Positions 1-9,037 of a stretch of DNA of 56,100 bases are shown in pieces. A program made the position numbers and the translations under genes. The notes under the pieces were generated by a model, which did not search any database, was not told the DNA's origin, and worked only from the letters and a program-made list of their open reading frames with translations. The DNA is taken from the NCBI RefSeq assembly GCF_002101735.1, contig NZ_LQPE01000020.1, forward strand, positions 1 through 56,100. The letters are read 5' to 3'. Source of the DNA: Mycobacterium kyorinense (GTDB lineage: Bacteria > Actinomycetota > Actinomycetes > Mycobacteriales > Mycobacteriaceae). Numbering within the stretch: position 1 is the stretch's first letter; every line of letters begins with the position of its first letter.

Positions 1-259
1 ACTACGATCACAGACGCACCCCACCAAAAGCGGGGTGATCCAACACAATCAGTCTCCGGACTCCCCGGGACGGCTCATAGTGCCGATTTGCTGTGTCGCG
101 ACTAACTAACGGCCGAACAGATTTGGCGACCAATCTGCTTTGAGCAAGGCGATGAACGCAACCCTAAACGCACTGACCGCCACCAGACAGTGCTGGGTCT
201 CTCCAGTTTTGGGCGACCTTGAGAGGCTATCGACGGCTAGGAGCGATGGTCCGACCATG

Positions 260-408
260 TTGCGCAATCGCAGCCTGCGACAGCTTCTCCGACCGATACA
301 GCCGGCGAATCTCCGCCCAATCCTCCACAGTGATCACTCTCCAATCGAAAGGTGAAGTGCTCACTTTTCAACCGGAACTACCTGCTCACTTTTCGACCGG
401 AGCTGACA
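260..408 (-). mobile_element. IS21-family end with istA 5' remnant
   Basis: On the minus strand from GTG at 337 the translation begins VITVEDWAEIRRLYRSEKLS, the typical amino terminus of an IS21-family IstA transposase. It loses its frame after about 26 codons. Just outside lie two copies of the terminal repeat typical of IS21 elements, reading on the minus strand CCGGTCGAAAAGTGAGCA (outer, ending at 408 in TGTCAGC) and CCGGTTGAAAAGTGAGCA (inner, about 358-379). The rest of istA and istB is absent, so this is a dead fragment. Confidence 0.75.
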
Positions 409-912
409 GGCATGGTGCACATGACGAGGTCGACGATGCTCGGCAAGCTTGCGGCGTTGCAGCAGACCTCGGCCCAGGAAGTAGACGCTGCGCGAGAATC
501 GATCAAGTGGCCACCGCACCTACCCCCGCGTCACCAAACGAGCAGCCGCCACCAAGTTCCCACGAAAAGCACTACACCACAGGAACATCAGACACAGAGC
601 GCCACCCGAGATCCGACTCATCCACCTACAAAGTTAACGGCATTGGGTTTGATGCGCGTCAAACCTGGGGTGGTTCACGGTTTTCGTATCGTTGCCGATT
701 TCATTCGACTGCGGGTTCCTGGCCGGATGGCACGGTCGAACCTGCGCAGTTCGGCGAGTCCCTATTGAGTGGGGATCGTCCGAGTTAAGCCGCGCAGCAG
801 AGCGCACCTCAAGCACGGTCACGCACCGACGGCCACCAACCAGCCGACCCGGCGGTGTTAGCGCAGGAAGACACCCCCTTTACGCCCATCTGAATATCGT
901 GCTATTGGGATA
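409..912. other. Stretch without recognisable gene
   Basis: Between the IS21 remnant and the aldehyde dehydrogenase promoter I see only short overlapping open frames in all phases, none with a convincing start or a recognisable motif. The first 260 bases of the window likewise hold nothing recognisable. Confidence 0.4.
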
Positions 913-941
913 TTGACGTATCTCGATATCTAGGTTAGGGT
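913..941 (+). promoter_or_regulatory. Predicted promoter of the ALDH-OYE operon
   Basis: TTGACG (913-918) and TAGGGT (936-941) are separated by 17 bp, a good sigma-A type promoter. The spacer holds CGATATCT, also present in the palindrome at 5938-5961, so a repressor site may overlap the promoter. The transcript would have a leader of about 95 bases before the ATG at 1044. Confidence 0.5.
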
Positions 942-1043
942 TGGTGGCACCACGTCGTCAGGGGTGGTGAACAACGAAATCACGGAAGAGGTTGAGCCGG
1001 TTGTACTTCCGGCCCGCCCGCCAATCAGAAGGAGAAGCGCGCC

Positions 1044-2528
1044 ATGTCCACGTCCCAGTATGCTCCGGACCGCAGCTACGGAATGTTCATCGACAACCAA
1101 TGGGTGGACGCGGAGTCCGGGGAGACGATCGAGAGTATCAATCCCGCGACGGGTGAGGTGCTGACTCGTATTCCTAGTGGAACAGCCGCTGATGTCGATC
1201 GCGCGGTCCAGGCGGCGCAGCGTGCGTTTGCGGGCTGGAGGGCGACCACGGTGACGGAACGGGCGAACGCGTTGAACAGGATCGCCGACCTGCTGGAGGC
1301 TGACGCCGAGCGTTTCGCGGTCCTGGAGTCGCTGGATGTGGGCAAGCCGATTCGCGAGTCGCGCGTTCTCGACGTGCCCATCGCCATTGATCACTTCAGG
1401 TACTTCGCCGGAGTGATTCGCAGTCACTCAGACGAGGCGGCCGTGCTTGATGAACAGACCCTCAGCCTCGTGCTGAGCGAACCGCTTGGTGTGGTTGGTC
1501 AGGTGATCCCCTGGAACTTTCCGTTGTTGATGGCAGCCTGGAAGATTGCCCCGGCAATCGCCACAGGGAACACCGTGGTGATCAAGCCATCGGAGATGAC
1601 GCCGGTCAGCATTTCCGAACTGGCAAAGATTTTCGCGCAAGTTCTTCCCCCCGGTGTCGTCAACATCGTCACCGGCACAGGGCCGGTTGCCGGCCAGGCC
1701 GTGCTGGATCACCCGACGGTACAGAAGCTGGCATTCACCGGTTCCACCCGAGTCGGCTACACCGTCGCCGAAGCCGCAGCCAAAAGACTGGTACCAGCAA
1801 CGCTGGAGCTGGGCGGCAAATCGGCGAATATCGTTTTCCCCGACGCGAATTGGGACAAGGCCGTCGAGGGGGCAGCCCTGGCGATTCTATGGAATCAAGG
1901 CCAAGCCTGCGAATCCGGAGCTCGCCTCTTCATTCACGAGTCGATCTACGACCGTTTTATCGACGAACTAAAAGCCAAGTTCACCACGGCCCGCGTGGGG
2001 GATCCCCTCTCACCAGACACCCAGGTGGGCTCGTTGATCAGCAAAGCCCAGCTGGAGCGCGTGTTGGGTTATGTAGAAACCGGTCGTGCTGAAGGTGCCA
2101 CGGTTTTGACGGGTGGTCGCCGGCTCACTGGCGGGGACTACGATTCCGGATTCTTTGTCGAGCCGACAATATTGGTCGATGTGCGCAACGATATGCGCGT
2201 TGCATCGGAAGAGATCTTTGGCCCCGTTCTCGTTGTTATCCCATTCAAGGACGAGGATGAAGTTATCGCCTTGGCCAACGACTCAGAATACGGACTCGCC
2301 GGCACAGTGTGGACCCAAGACATCAACCGTGCACTTCGCGTGGCACGCGCGGTGGAGACCGGTCGGATGTGGGTGAACACCGCCCATGAGATCCCTGCGC
2401 ATGCACCCTTCGGGGGCTACAAGAAATCCGGTCTGGGCCGCGAAGCCTACAAATCCATGCTTGACGCGTACACCCACAAGAAGAACATCTACGTGAGCAT
2501 GAACGAAGCTCCGCGCGGACTGTTCTAA
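1044..2528 (+). CDS. NAD-dependent aldehyde dehydrogenase (ExaC/AldB-like)
   Basis: A 494-residue aldehyde dehydrogenase that oxidises an aldehyde to its carboxylic acid with NAD(P)+ in the cytoplasm. Full family length is present: the cofactor-site segment GVVGQVIPWNFPLLMAAWK, the general base Glu255 in LELGGKSAN, and the catalytic nucleophile Cys289 in GQACESGARLF. The sequence around IPWNFPLLMAAWKIAPA resembles the acetaldehyde dehydrogenase II (ExaC) group, but the substrate cannot be read from sequence. The start follows an AGGAGAA ribosome site. The OYE-type reductase starts 61 bases downstream on the same strand, so the two are probably one operon for carbonyl or electrophile detoxification. 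Confidence 0.9.
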   Translation: MSTSQYAPDRSYGMFIDNQWVDAESGETIESINPATGEVLTRIPSGTAADVDRAVQAAQRAFAGWRATTVTERANALNRIADLLEADAERFAVLESLDVGKPIRESRVLDVPIAIDHFRYFAGVIRSHSDEAAVLDEQTLSLVLSEPLGVVGQVIPWNFPLLMAAWKIAPAIATGNTVVIKPSEMTPVSISELAKIFAQVLPPGVVNIVTGTGPVAGQAVLDHPTVQKLAFTGSTRVGYTVAEAAAKRLVPATLELGGKSANIVFPDANWDKAVEGAALAILWNQGQACESGARLFIHESIYDRFIDELKAKFTTARVGDPLSPDTQVGSLISKAQLERVLGYVETGRAEGATVLTGGRRLTGGDYDSGFFVEPTILVDVRNDMRVASEEIFGPVLVVIPFKDEDEVIALANDSEYGLAGTVWTQDINRALRVARAVETGRMWVNTAHEIPAHAPFGGYKKSGLGREAYKSMLDAYTHKKNIYVSMNEAPRGLF

Positions 2529-2589
2529 ATCGCGTATCCCATCGCTGCACAAGATTGAAACCATCACACCAACACCGGAAAGAAAAGAA

Positions 2590-3714
2590 ATGAAAGACTC
2601 AGTGCTGTTCACCGCTACCAAGCTCGGCCCCTATGAGGTCAAGAATCGCATCGTTCTTCCCCCGTTGACCCGTTCGCGCAGTTCGCAGCCCGGCAACGTA
2701 CCCAACGAACTCATGGCGGATTACTACACGCAGCGCAGTGGTGCCGGGTTCATGGTGACCGAAGGTACGCAGATCGAACCGCGCGGGCAGGGCTACGCCT
2801 GGACACCCGGGATCCACAACCTTGAACAGGTTGCGGGTTGGCGCAAAGTCACCGATGCGGTTCACACCGCCGGTGGGGTGATCTTCAACCAGCTCTGGCA
2901 TGTGGGACGGGTGTCGCACACCTCGTTGCAGCCCGACGCCGGCGCACCGGTCGCCCCGTCGGCCATCACCGCGGACGCCGTGAAGGTTTTCGTGGAAACG
3001 GGCCCGGGAGCCGGAGCGCTGGCGCCGCCGTCGCCGCCGCGGGCTCTGACGACCGGCGAGGTCAAAGACGTCGTGCAGCTCTACGCCGACGCCGCGCGCA
3101 ATGCTCTCGACGCCGGATTCGACGGGGTGGAAATCCACTCAGCCAACGGGTACTTGGTCAACCAGTTCATGTCCACCCATACCAACCACCGCAACGACGA
3201 ATACGGCGGTTCCCTGCAGAATCGCCTCCGGTTCCTGCGCGAGGTGGTCGAGGCAGTTGCCGGCGTCGTCGGTAAAGACCGTCTGGGTGTGCGGTTTTCG
3301 CCATTGTTCACCACCACTGGCGAAGACCGTGTCTACCTTGGCCTTGTCGAAGATGACCCCCATGAGACCTACATCGAGGCGGTAAAGATCCTCGAAGAGG
3401 TTGGCATCGCATACGTGTCGTTGGCCGAGGCCGACTGGGACAACGCTCCCGAAATGCCGGAAAGCTTCCGTGTCGCAGTGCGCGAAAACTTCAGCGGAAC
3501 CATCCTACTGGCGGGCAAGTACACCGCCGAACGCGCAGTCCGTGCCATTGAGGCTGGCTGGGCCGACTTGATCGCCTTCGGCCGACCGTTCATCGCCAAC
3601 CCAGACCTGCCCGAACGGATCGCCAACGACTGGCCGCTCAACACCCCGGACCCGAGCACCATGTACGGCGGCACCGAGAAAGGCTACACCGATTACCCCA
3701 CCTACCGTAGCTAG
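2590..3714 (+). CDS. Old Yellow Enzyme-type alkene reductase (NemA-like)
   Basis: A 374-residue FMN-dependent TIM-barrel oxidoreductase of the Old Yellow Enzyme family, which reduces activated C=C bonds in enones, maleimides and similar electrophiles using NAD(P)H. The N-terminal KNRIVLPPLTRSRS strand and the His183/Asn186 substrate-anion pair in HSANGYLVNQF are present, together with the C-terminal phosphate-binding segment around LIAFGRPFIANPDLPERI. The length is normal for bacterial NemA/XenB enzymes. It follows the aldehyde dehydrogenase by 61 bases, has an AAAGAAA-rich leader, and is followed at once by a strong hairpin that should end the transcript. The physiological substrate is unknown. 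Confidence 0.92.
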   Translation: MKDSVLFTATKLGPYEVKNRIVLPPLTRSRSSQPGNVPNELMADYYTQRSGAGFMVTEGTQIEPRGQGYAWTPGIHNLEQVAGWRKVTDAVHTAGGVIFNQLWHVGRVSHTSLQPDAGAPVAPSAITADAVKVFVETGPGAGALAPPSPPRALTTGEVKDVVQLYADAARNALDAGFDGVEIHSANGYLVNQFMSTHTNHRNDEYGGSLQNRLRFLREVVEAVAGVVGKDRLGVRFSPLFTTTGEDRVYLGLVEDDPHETYIEAVKILEEVGIAYVSLAEADWDNAPEMPESFRVAVRENFSGTILLAGKYTAERAVRAIEAGWADLIAFGRPFIANPDLPERIANDWPLNTPDPSTMYGGTEKGYTDYPTYRS

Positions 3715-3725
3715 TAACCGAACCA

Positions 3726-3764
3726 CGTCTTGCCGTGCAGTCGATCAGGCTGCACGGCAAGACG
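3726..3764 (+). terminator. Hairpin terminator after OYE gene
   Basis: A perfect 15-bp stem, CGTCTTGCCGTGCAG (3726-3740) paired with CTGCACGGCAAGACG (3750-3764), with a 9-base loop, starts 12 bases after the reductase stop codon. It has no U-tract, as is usual in mycobacteria. The rest of the gap up to 4103 holds no gene I can support. Confidence 0.75.
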
Positions 3765-4103
3765 AGTCGCACCTCGGACGCTCCGCGGCCCAGCCGAACC
3801 GCCTACGAGAAACGTTTCATGCGGACCCAACCGCGAAGCCGCCAACGAGGTACGACATGCGCCGACGACGATCACCGATGGGCCGCGCAGCGTTCTGGCC
3901 AACTACCCAGCGCATCGGCACAAACTCGCAGGTACGCTAGTCCCTATACACGACAGGATCCGCAACATGTCCGTTCTCCAGCTCCCGGTGTGTCGAACTA
4001 GCAACGCCGCCACTGGATGTAGGCCCACGTTTACTAACTACTGTGCAACATCCGTCAGATCGGCGGCCCACCCGCGTAGCATGACCACGAAAGGGATCAT
4101 AAA

Positions 4104-4451
4104 ATGCTGAGCACTTCACCTGAACGTACTAATTCCCAGAATTCAATAAGTATTGATGTCAACGAGGCATTGAAAGCCCTCGATAACCCTACCCGATTAA
4201 CGATACTCAGTTGGCTCAAGGATCCGCGAAAAAATTTCCCCGAACAGGATATCGATCCACAAGAAGTCGGCGTGTGCGTGAGTATCATTCAAAAGCATGT
4301 CGGCTTATCACAGTCGACAGTGTCGTCATATATGGCAGTTCTGCAACGCGCGCAATTGGTAACCTCCCGACGGATCGGGCCCTGGACGTACTACAAACGG
4401 CACGAAAAGAATATTGAGTCGCTGCTGGAAGCCTTGAATGCGCTGATTTAA
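4104..4451 (+). CDS. ArsR-family winged-helix regulator, single-cysteine type
   Basis: A 115-residue winged helix-turn-helix DNA-binding protein of the ArsR/SmtB superfamily. ALKALDNPTRLTILSWL is the usual first helix pair and VGLSQSTVSSYMAVLQRAQLV the recognition helix region (about 66-87). It lacks the CxC or multi-cysteine metal sites of true metal sensors. One cysteine, Cys58 in EVGVCVSIIQ, sits just before the HTH, which suits a thiol-based sensor of electrophiles or quinones. The neighbourhood (aldehyde dehydrogenase and OYE upstream) supports that role, but this is inference. The ATG is preceded by AAAGGGA. It is transcribed separately from the OYE gene, 389 bases away. Confidence 0.8.
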   Translation: MLSTSPERTNSQNSISIDVNEALKALDNPTRLTILSWLKDPRKNFPEQDIDPQEVGVCVSIIQKHVGLSQSTVSSYMAVLQRAQLVTSRRIGPWTYYKRHEKNIESLLEALNALI

Positions 4452-4764
4452 CCGCTGCGCGCTCTCCTTCGCTGACCAACTGAGCACGAGCCAGCCAGGT
4501 AATAGCCTGTGGTAAAAGCTACAGCCGTCATTTCACTTTTAACTGAACACGCAAGGACGCGGGGCTACCATCATTAACTGAGACGGCTTGATATCGCTTC
4601 GCGCAGCCCAGCCCGGCATCCACGTCAACGCCATACCGTTACAGAGGCAACTCCACTATGTCACCAAGTTCTGACAAACAGATCGGCGCCGCCCCAATCG
4701 CTCTTCCCGAACGTTCTCGATACATCCGGCACATGCGGCAGGTCAGTCATTTCGCGGAGTATCG
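4452..4764. other. Intergenic stretch, nothing recognised
   Basis: I see no gene, RNA or clear hairpin in these 313 bases. A GGAG motif just before 4765 serves the next gene. Confidence 0.35.
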
Positions 4765-5553
4765 ATGACGCCAACGCCTGTAGTATTCAGCGACCTGGAC
4801 GGTACGCTATACGTTGGTGACGAGCTCGTTCCCGGCGCGCCTGAGGCTGTGACAAGACTCCGAAACATGGGTTGCACGCTCCGTTTTCTCACCAACACCG
4901 ATACTGTGCCACCACAGACCCTCCAAGAAACACTGCGCGAGCGCGGATTCGACGTTCGTGTCGGCGAAGTTTTCACCCCCGTATCCGCTGCCCTGCAACT
5001 CTTTGAAGCAACGCGCGGCCGGATCAACGTATTGCCGGTGGTGTCAAGCGCCTTGCTTCCGACATTTGCCCCCTACCGCCACGCCGGCGGTGCGATCACC
5101 CATGTCGTCGTCGGCAACACTCACGACACGCTAACGCATCAGCTACTCGACTTGGCGTTTCGCGCTCTCGAGCGCGGTGCGACCCTTATAGCACTCCAAA
5201 GAGGGAAGTATCGAAAACGCCCCGACGGCAACCATATCGACACCGGTGCGATCACGGCAGCGCTTGAGCACGCCACCGGCGTCACCAGCAAACTCCTCGG
5301 CAAACCATCACCAGAATTTCTGCGATCCGCCGCAGCGAGCGTGCCCGTCAAGCCGAACGCACTCTGGCTGATCGGCGACCAACCCGCCAACGATATTGCC
5401 ATGGGAAACGCGGTAGGCGCACACACAATCCAGGTACGCACCGGCATGTATGCCGACCAAATCGACCTTACCCAGACACATCCCGCAGAAACCACTCTGG
5501 ACTCCATCGTTGACATGCCCGCTTGGCTAACGCGCAACGAGCACCAGCACTGA
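4765..5553 (+). CDS. HAD superfamily (subfamily IIA) phosphatase
   Basis: A 262-residue hydrolase of the haloacid dehalogenase superfamily, with a C2-type cap. Motif I is FSDLDGTLYVGDELVPGA (Asp nucleophile and Asp acid/base), motif II is the Thr in LRFLTNTDT, motif III is the lysine in LLGKPSPEF, and motif IV is WLIGDQPANDIAMGN. This layout matches the LHPP/HDHD2, NagD and p-nitrophenyl phosphatase-like enzymes, which remove phosphate from small molecules. The substrate is unknown. GGAG lies six bases before the ATG. No operon partner is evident. Confidence 0.85.
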   Translation: MTPTPVVFSDLDGTLYVGDELVPGAPEAVTRLRNMGCTLRFLTNTDTVPPQTLQETLRERGFDVRVGEVFTPVSAALQLFEATRGRINVLPVVSSALLPTFAPYRHAGGAITHVVVGNTHDTLTHQLLDLAFRALERGATLIALQRGKYRKRPDGNHIDTGAITAALEHATGVTSKLLGKPSPEFLRSAAASVPVKPNALWLIGDQPANDIAMGNAVGAHTIQVRTGMYADQIDLTQTHPAETTLDSIVDMPAWLTRNEHQH

Positions 5554-5937
5554 TAGCCATCTAGCCGTACGACGGTGCCTGCGCTGTGAGTGTGGCAGTA
5601 ACCGGTGTACGCGGCTTTACGGCCCGTGCCGCCAGACGTGCTCATCCACCCCGCGCACCGCCACGCCATCCAAGCGGGCCTGGTCAGCGATGAGCAAACC
5701 GCTGGCCCACCGTCAGTTCGGCTGAGAGCGCCCCGCGGCGCCTTCGGCTCACACTGGACCGCCTATGACCGATCAACCGAAAGGCCCTCTGGCACTGGGA
5801 AGCCCGTCCCACCCGGCGCCACGAGACCAGCAACCGCGACCCGCCCACAAGCCTGACCCCGTCAACTGCGACCCGGAGTCCGGCGACCATCGCCTTGGAC
5901 GGAAATCGAGACTAAGACGCTCCAATACCACCTTCCT
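5554..5937. other. Intergenic stretch, nothing recognised
   Basis: Only overlapping GC-rich shadow frames are seen here; none has a credible start and motif. The regulatory palindrome begins at its right end. Confidence 0.35.
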
Positions 5938-5971
5938 AGATATAGCGATATCGCGATATCTGGATTAGAAT
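5938..5971 (+). promoter_or_regulatory. 24-bp near-perfect palindrome with -10 box
   Basis: Positions 5938-5961 form a 24-bp palindrome with one mismatched pair: AGATAT, then an unpaired A, the core GCGATATCGC, an unpaired G, then ATATCT. TAGAAT (5966-5971), a good -10 box, follows, and the GTG start at 5979 lies seven bases further on, so the transcript is likely leaderless. A dimeric repressor binding here would cover the -35 position. Confidence 0.55.
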
Positions 5972-5978
5972 CGTAGGA

Positions 5979-6266
5979 GTGACGCTCCGATCGGCAATTA
6001 ATCTGCGAGGGCCGCAACTGACGCGGCGCCCAGCGAAAGTCGCCCAGCTGCTACTTGCCGGGTCGGCGTGCGTCGCTGCGATAGTATTCGCCGCAACGGC
6101 GACAGCTGAGGATTCTGCTAGCGATGCTGGAGCTGAATCGCCCAGCATCAGAATGACACTCGGCGAGACGACGACCAAGACGACGGCTCCTTCTGAACCT
6201 CGCACGCCGTTCGCTGAGCCAGCCGTCAAGGCAATGGTGCCCTGCGGATTCACATTCGGCTGCTGA
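5979..6266 (+). CDS. Small exported protein of unknown function
   Basis: A 95-residue protein with a basic amino terminus, a hydrophobic segment (about 23-41, LLLAGSACVAAIVFAATA) and a signal peptidase-like ATA-ED site. The mature part is Thr/Pro/Ser-rich (GETTTKTTAPSEP). It resembles in style small secreted mycobacterial proteins with TTT/PS repeats. No enzymatic motif is visible. The GTG start is chosen because it lies seven bases after a -10 box, fitting leaderless expression. The carboxyl end (FGC) may be shortened compared with longer relatives. Confidence 0.55.
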   Translation: MTLRSAINLRGPQLTRRPAKVAQLLLAGSACVAAIVFAATATAEDSASDAGAESPSIRMTLGETTTKTTAPSEPRTPFAEPAVKAMVPCGFTFGC

Positions 6267-6854
6267 GCGTGCCCAAGAGACTGCCAAGGTCATCCCAATC
6301 GATCCAAACGACAGACCCAGTCTAGCCACCCGGATCTTTCATCCGAAACCCGTGAAGTGGAAGGTGTTTCGTGATCAGCAAGGACATGCCTGAGGCTGGG
6401 CGGCCGTCGCTGATGGCCATGTCTAATGATTTGACCACCAAGGTGGCAATCGCCTTCGAGGCTATCGGTCAGCCGACGATGCTGCGACTGACCCTGTCGA
6501 TGACAGCGCAGCAGTGCAACAGCCTTCGCTGCTGCGGTGTTGGACATATAGCATTGACCTGCAACTTATTTGGAACGAGATGCTGTAGCAGGGGCTGACC
6601 AGATAATCGACTGTGACCGCACCGCAGTGGACGTTGGAGCCACTCTGGTCCGGGCAAGTGTAGATGCCGGTCAGCCGTATCAGGGACCGACTTGGTGCGG
6701 GGGCTTCCTCGTCGGGACACCTTGGCGCACTTGGTGTTCGATGTCGTTTTGCTTGGTCCACTGAGAAGGGTGACCGGGTAGATGCCCAGATTGCCGGCGG
6801 ACTAGCTCGGTGAAGTTCCCCGAGAGCGTGGAGGCATCGACAATAGGGGTCGAG
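6267..6854. other. Stretch without recognisable gene
   Basis: Short frames run on both strands but none shows family motifs. Given the IS3 remnant immediately to the right, this is probably decayed mobile DNA. Confidence 0.35.
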
Positions 6855-7022
6855 ATGCCAGAGAAACGGAAGAAGTACGACTAGGAGTTCCGTGAGGGTG
6901 CGGTCCAGATCGTCGAAGAAACGGGTAAGCCGGATCGCCCAGGTTGCTCGTGACCTGAGCGCGTATGAGGGCACGCTGGGTAGCGCGGACACGGGCGGCC
7001 CGCGAGGGTCGCGGTGAGCTGA
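6855..7022 (+). pseudogene. IS3-family orfA transposase fragment
   Basis: The translation from ATG 6855 reads MPEKRKKYD, then an in-frame TAG, then EFREGAVQIVEETGKP, and after a frameshift IAQVARDL. This is the HTH amino terminus of an IS3-family OrfA. The homology fades before the stop of the adjacent oxidoreductase gene. The stop codon and the frameshift show that it is dead. Confidence 0.75.
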
Positions 7023-7028
7023 CCCAGT

Positions 7029-7856
7029 CTAGCTGTATGTATCGCGCCAGTGGATCATATCTTTGAGTTCGCGAAAGTCGAATCCGTCTGCGTCCGGGTG
7101 GATTTCAGTGGTAAAGAACGTTACCCCCATACTCGCAAATGCGTCGGCGTCGGCGCGGCCTGTCCAGTGCACTGCGCGTTCAATCGCCGACTCATCGCGC
7201 CCTACTACCTGTGCCAACTCGCCAAGCAGTGCATTCTTACGCCGGTACTCGGCGGGGCTGGCGAACGTATGCCAGATGTCGGCGTACCGTGCCACCAAAG
7301 GCAGCGTGCGGCGCACCCCCATGCCGCCGATGAGAATCGGGATGCTGCGTGTCGGAGCCGGTATCAGTTTGTCGAGCCGCTCGCTTATGCGTTTCAGGCT
7401 GCTCTCAAATAGGTCCATCCGTGACTTGACGGTACCGTACTCGTAACCGTAAACGACGTAATCCTTTTCATACCAACCGGATCCAATCCCCAGAATCAGG
7501 CGGCCATCGCTGATGTGATCGACTGTGCGGGCCATGTCAGCGAGAAGATCCGGATTGCGGTAACCGACACCAGTTACGAGCAAGCCGATCTCGGCGCGTG
7601 AGGTGATCTCGCCCCATGAGGCCAGCGACGTCCAGCCTTCGAAATTATTGACGTCGGGCTGCACGGGTAGGAGCTCGGGCAACCCGTCGGAGGTCGGGGC
7701 GGTTGCGGGTTTATGGAAATGGTCGTAGCCGAAGATTGCGTCTACGCCGAGTTGTTCAGCGGTGATCACTGCGTCGCGCCATGTGCGGTAGTCAGGGGTG
7801 TCTCCTGGCCACAGCTGCACACCGACGCGAATAGGCAGGTTCCGACGGCTAGACAT
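7029..7856 (-). CDS. LLM-class (F420-dependent) oxidoreductase
   Basis: A luciferase-like monooxygenase-fold protein, about 275 residues from the chosen start, of the class that in mycobacteria usually binds coenzyme F420. Visible family segments are IRVGVQLWPGDTPDYRTW, DAIFGYDHFHKPA, the DHISDGRLILGIGSGWYEKDY strand-loop and IPILIGGMGVRRTLPLVARYADIW. It should catalyse a hydride transfer on an unknown substrate. An upstream ATG at 7871 is possible, but the ATG at 7856 has GAGG about nine bases before it and fits the family amino terminus better. The SDR gene lies 104 bases upstream on the same strand, so the two may be co-transcribed. Confidence 0.85.
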   Translation of the reverse strand: MSSRRNLPIRVGVQLWPGDTPDYRTWRDAVITAEQLGVDAIFGYDHFHKPATAPTSDGLPELLPVQPDVNNFEGWTSLASWGEITSRAEIGLLVTGVGYRNPDLLADMARTVDHISDGRLILGIGSGWYEKDYVVYGYEYGTVKSRMDLFESSLKRISERLDKLIPAPTRSIPILIGGMGVRRTLPLVARYADIWHTFASPAEYRRKNALLGELAQVVGRDESAIERAVHWTGRADADAFASMGVTFFTTEIHPDADGFDFRELKDMIHWRDTYS

Positions 7857-7974
7857 ATTGATATACCTCATATTTCAATGGGATGAGCAGGACACTTATT
7901 AATCGATGCACGCTGCATTCGGCTCCCGTGTGATCGGAATTGATGGCAGCATGGACTGTGCGGTTAGCTGGTGT

Positions 7975-8721
7975 TCAGACGGCGGTGCGGCCGCCATCTA
8001 CAGCGAGGGTGACCCCGTGGATGTAGCTGGCTTGGTCGCTCGCCAAGAACACAATCGAGTTGGCGATTTCTTCAGCCTGCGCGGGACGGCCCGCGGGAGC
8101 AGGGCCAACCAGCCTGCGAAGCCCCTCACCCATAGCTGCGGTGCCTTCGGTGAATGTCGGTCCTGGACTGACCGCGTTGACCCGTATGCCCCGCGGTCCG
8201 TACTCGGCTGCCCACGTTTTGGTGAGGGATACGACCGCAGCTTTGCTGGCGCCGTACAGACTGGTTCCGACGTTTCCGTACTCGGCGACCATCGTAGTGA
8301 CATTGACGATCACGCCATTGCCGCGTTCGGCCATCTTGGGGGCTAGTTCGGCTACCAAGAAGAACGGAACGCGAACGTTGAGATTGAACACCGCGGTGAA
8401 ATCTTCTTCGGTCATCGATTCGGTTGGTCCGAACGGATAGACGCCGGCGTTGTTCACCAGCACGTCGATATGGCCGAGCCTTGTAACAGCCTCAGCAGCG
8501 AGCAGCCTCGCGGATTCGGCGTCGTGCAGGTCACTGCTGAGAAACTCGGCCTTGCCGCCCGTGGACTCGATCTCTCCTACTACCTGTTGCCCACGCTCCG
8601 CGTTCCGGCCTGACACTGCCACTACGGCACCGTGACTAGCCAGAGAGACGGCAACAGCCCGCCCGATTCCGCTAGTTCCGCCGGTGATGAGAACGCGTGC
8701 CTCGGACAGTTGGACAGCCAT
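7975..8721 (-). CDS. Short-chain dehydrogenase/reductase
   Basis: A classical 248-residue SDR that transfers hydride between NAD(P)(H) and an alcohol or ketone. The nucleotide-binding motif TGGTSGIG (residues 13-20), the NNAG motif in VLVNNAGVYPFG, the active-site YGASK and the trailing PG motif in AVSPGPTFTEG are all present. The ending GVTLAVDGGRTAV is typical of FabG-like enzymes. The substrate is unknown. It lies upstream of, and on the same strand as, the LLM oxidoreductase. Confidence 0.9.
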   Translation of the reverse strand: MAVQLSEARVLITGGTSGIGRAVAVSLASHGAVVAVSGRNAERGQQVVGEIESTGGKAEFLSSDLHDAESARLLAAEAVTRLGHIDVLVNNAGVYPFGPTESMTEEDFTAVFNLNVRVPFFLVAELAPKMAERGNGVIVNVTTMVAEYGNVGTSLYGASKAAVVSLTKTWAAEYGPRGIRVNAVSPGPTFTEGTAAMGEGLRRLVGPAPAGRPAQAEEIANSIVFLASDQASYIHGVTLAVDGGRTAV

Positions 8722-9037
8722 CGTTCATCCTGCTTTCTTATGGTCGACCGGATTGTGTGCCGCGGCCAAGGTTTTCTTCGTACTATCACGTGCGACCAAT
8801 GAGTGTGCGGACGACGGTCAAGCGTTACAAGTCTCGGCCGTCCCGCAGAGTGCTATAGGGTTCAGCGTGGCGATGCTCGCGCTGGAGCACCGTGTGTGCA
8901 GGGTCTGCTGGCAAGCCGATCCCGAGTGGAAGGACAAGTATTGCGTTCGTCGGGCTTACGACCCCGCCCACCGCGAACTGGACACCGCGGGCGGACTGAC
9001 ACATCCGGCCAGTTCTAGCGATGAGGAGGTCGTCCCG
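8722..9037. other. Gap between divergent SDR and hydrolase-OsmC genes
   Basis: This region should hold the divergent promoters. The frame of the downstream gene stays open through it and encodes a cysteine-containing stretch (CRVCWQ ... KYCVRRAYDP), so a longer amino terminus or a decayed peptide is possible. I prefer the later ATG because of its GAGGAGG ribosome site. Confidence 0.4.

Noticed and set aside
219..788. Long open frame on the plus strand across the IS21 remnant
   Set aside because: It runs antisense through the istA fragment and the terminal repeats, has no motif or credible start, and is explained by high GC.
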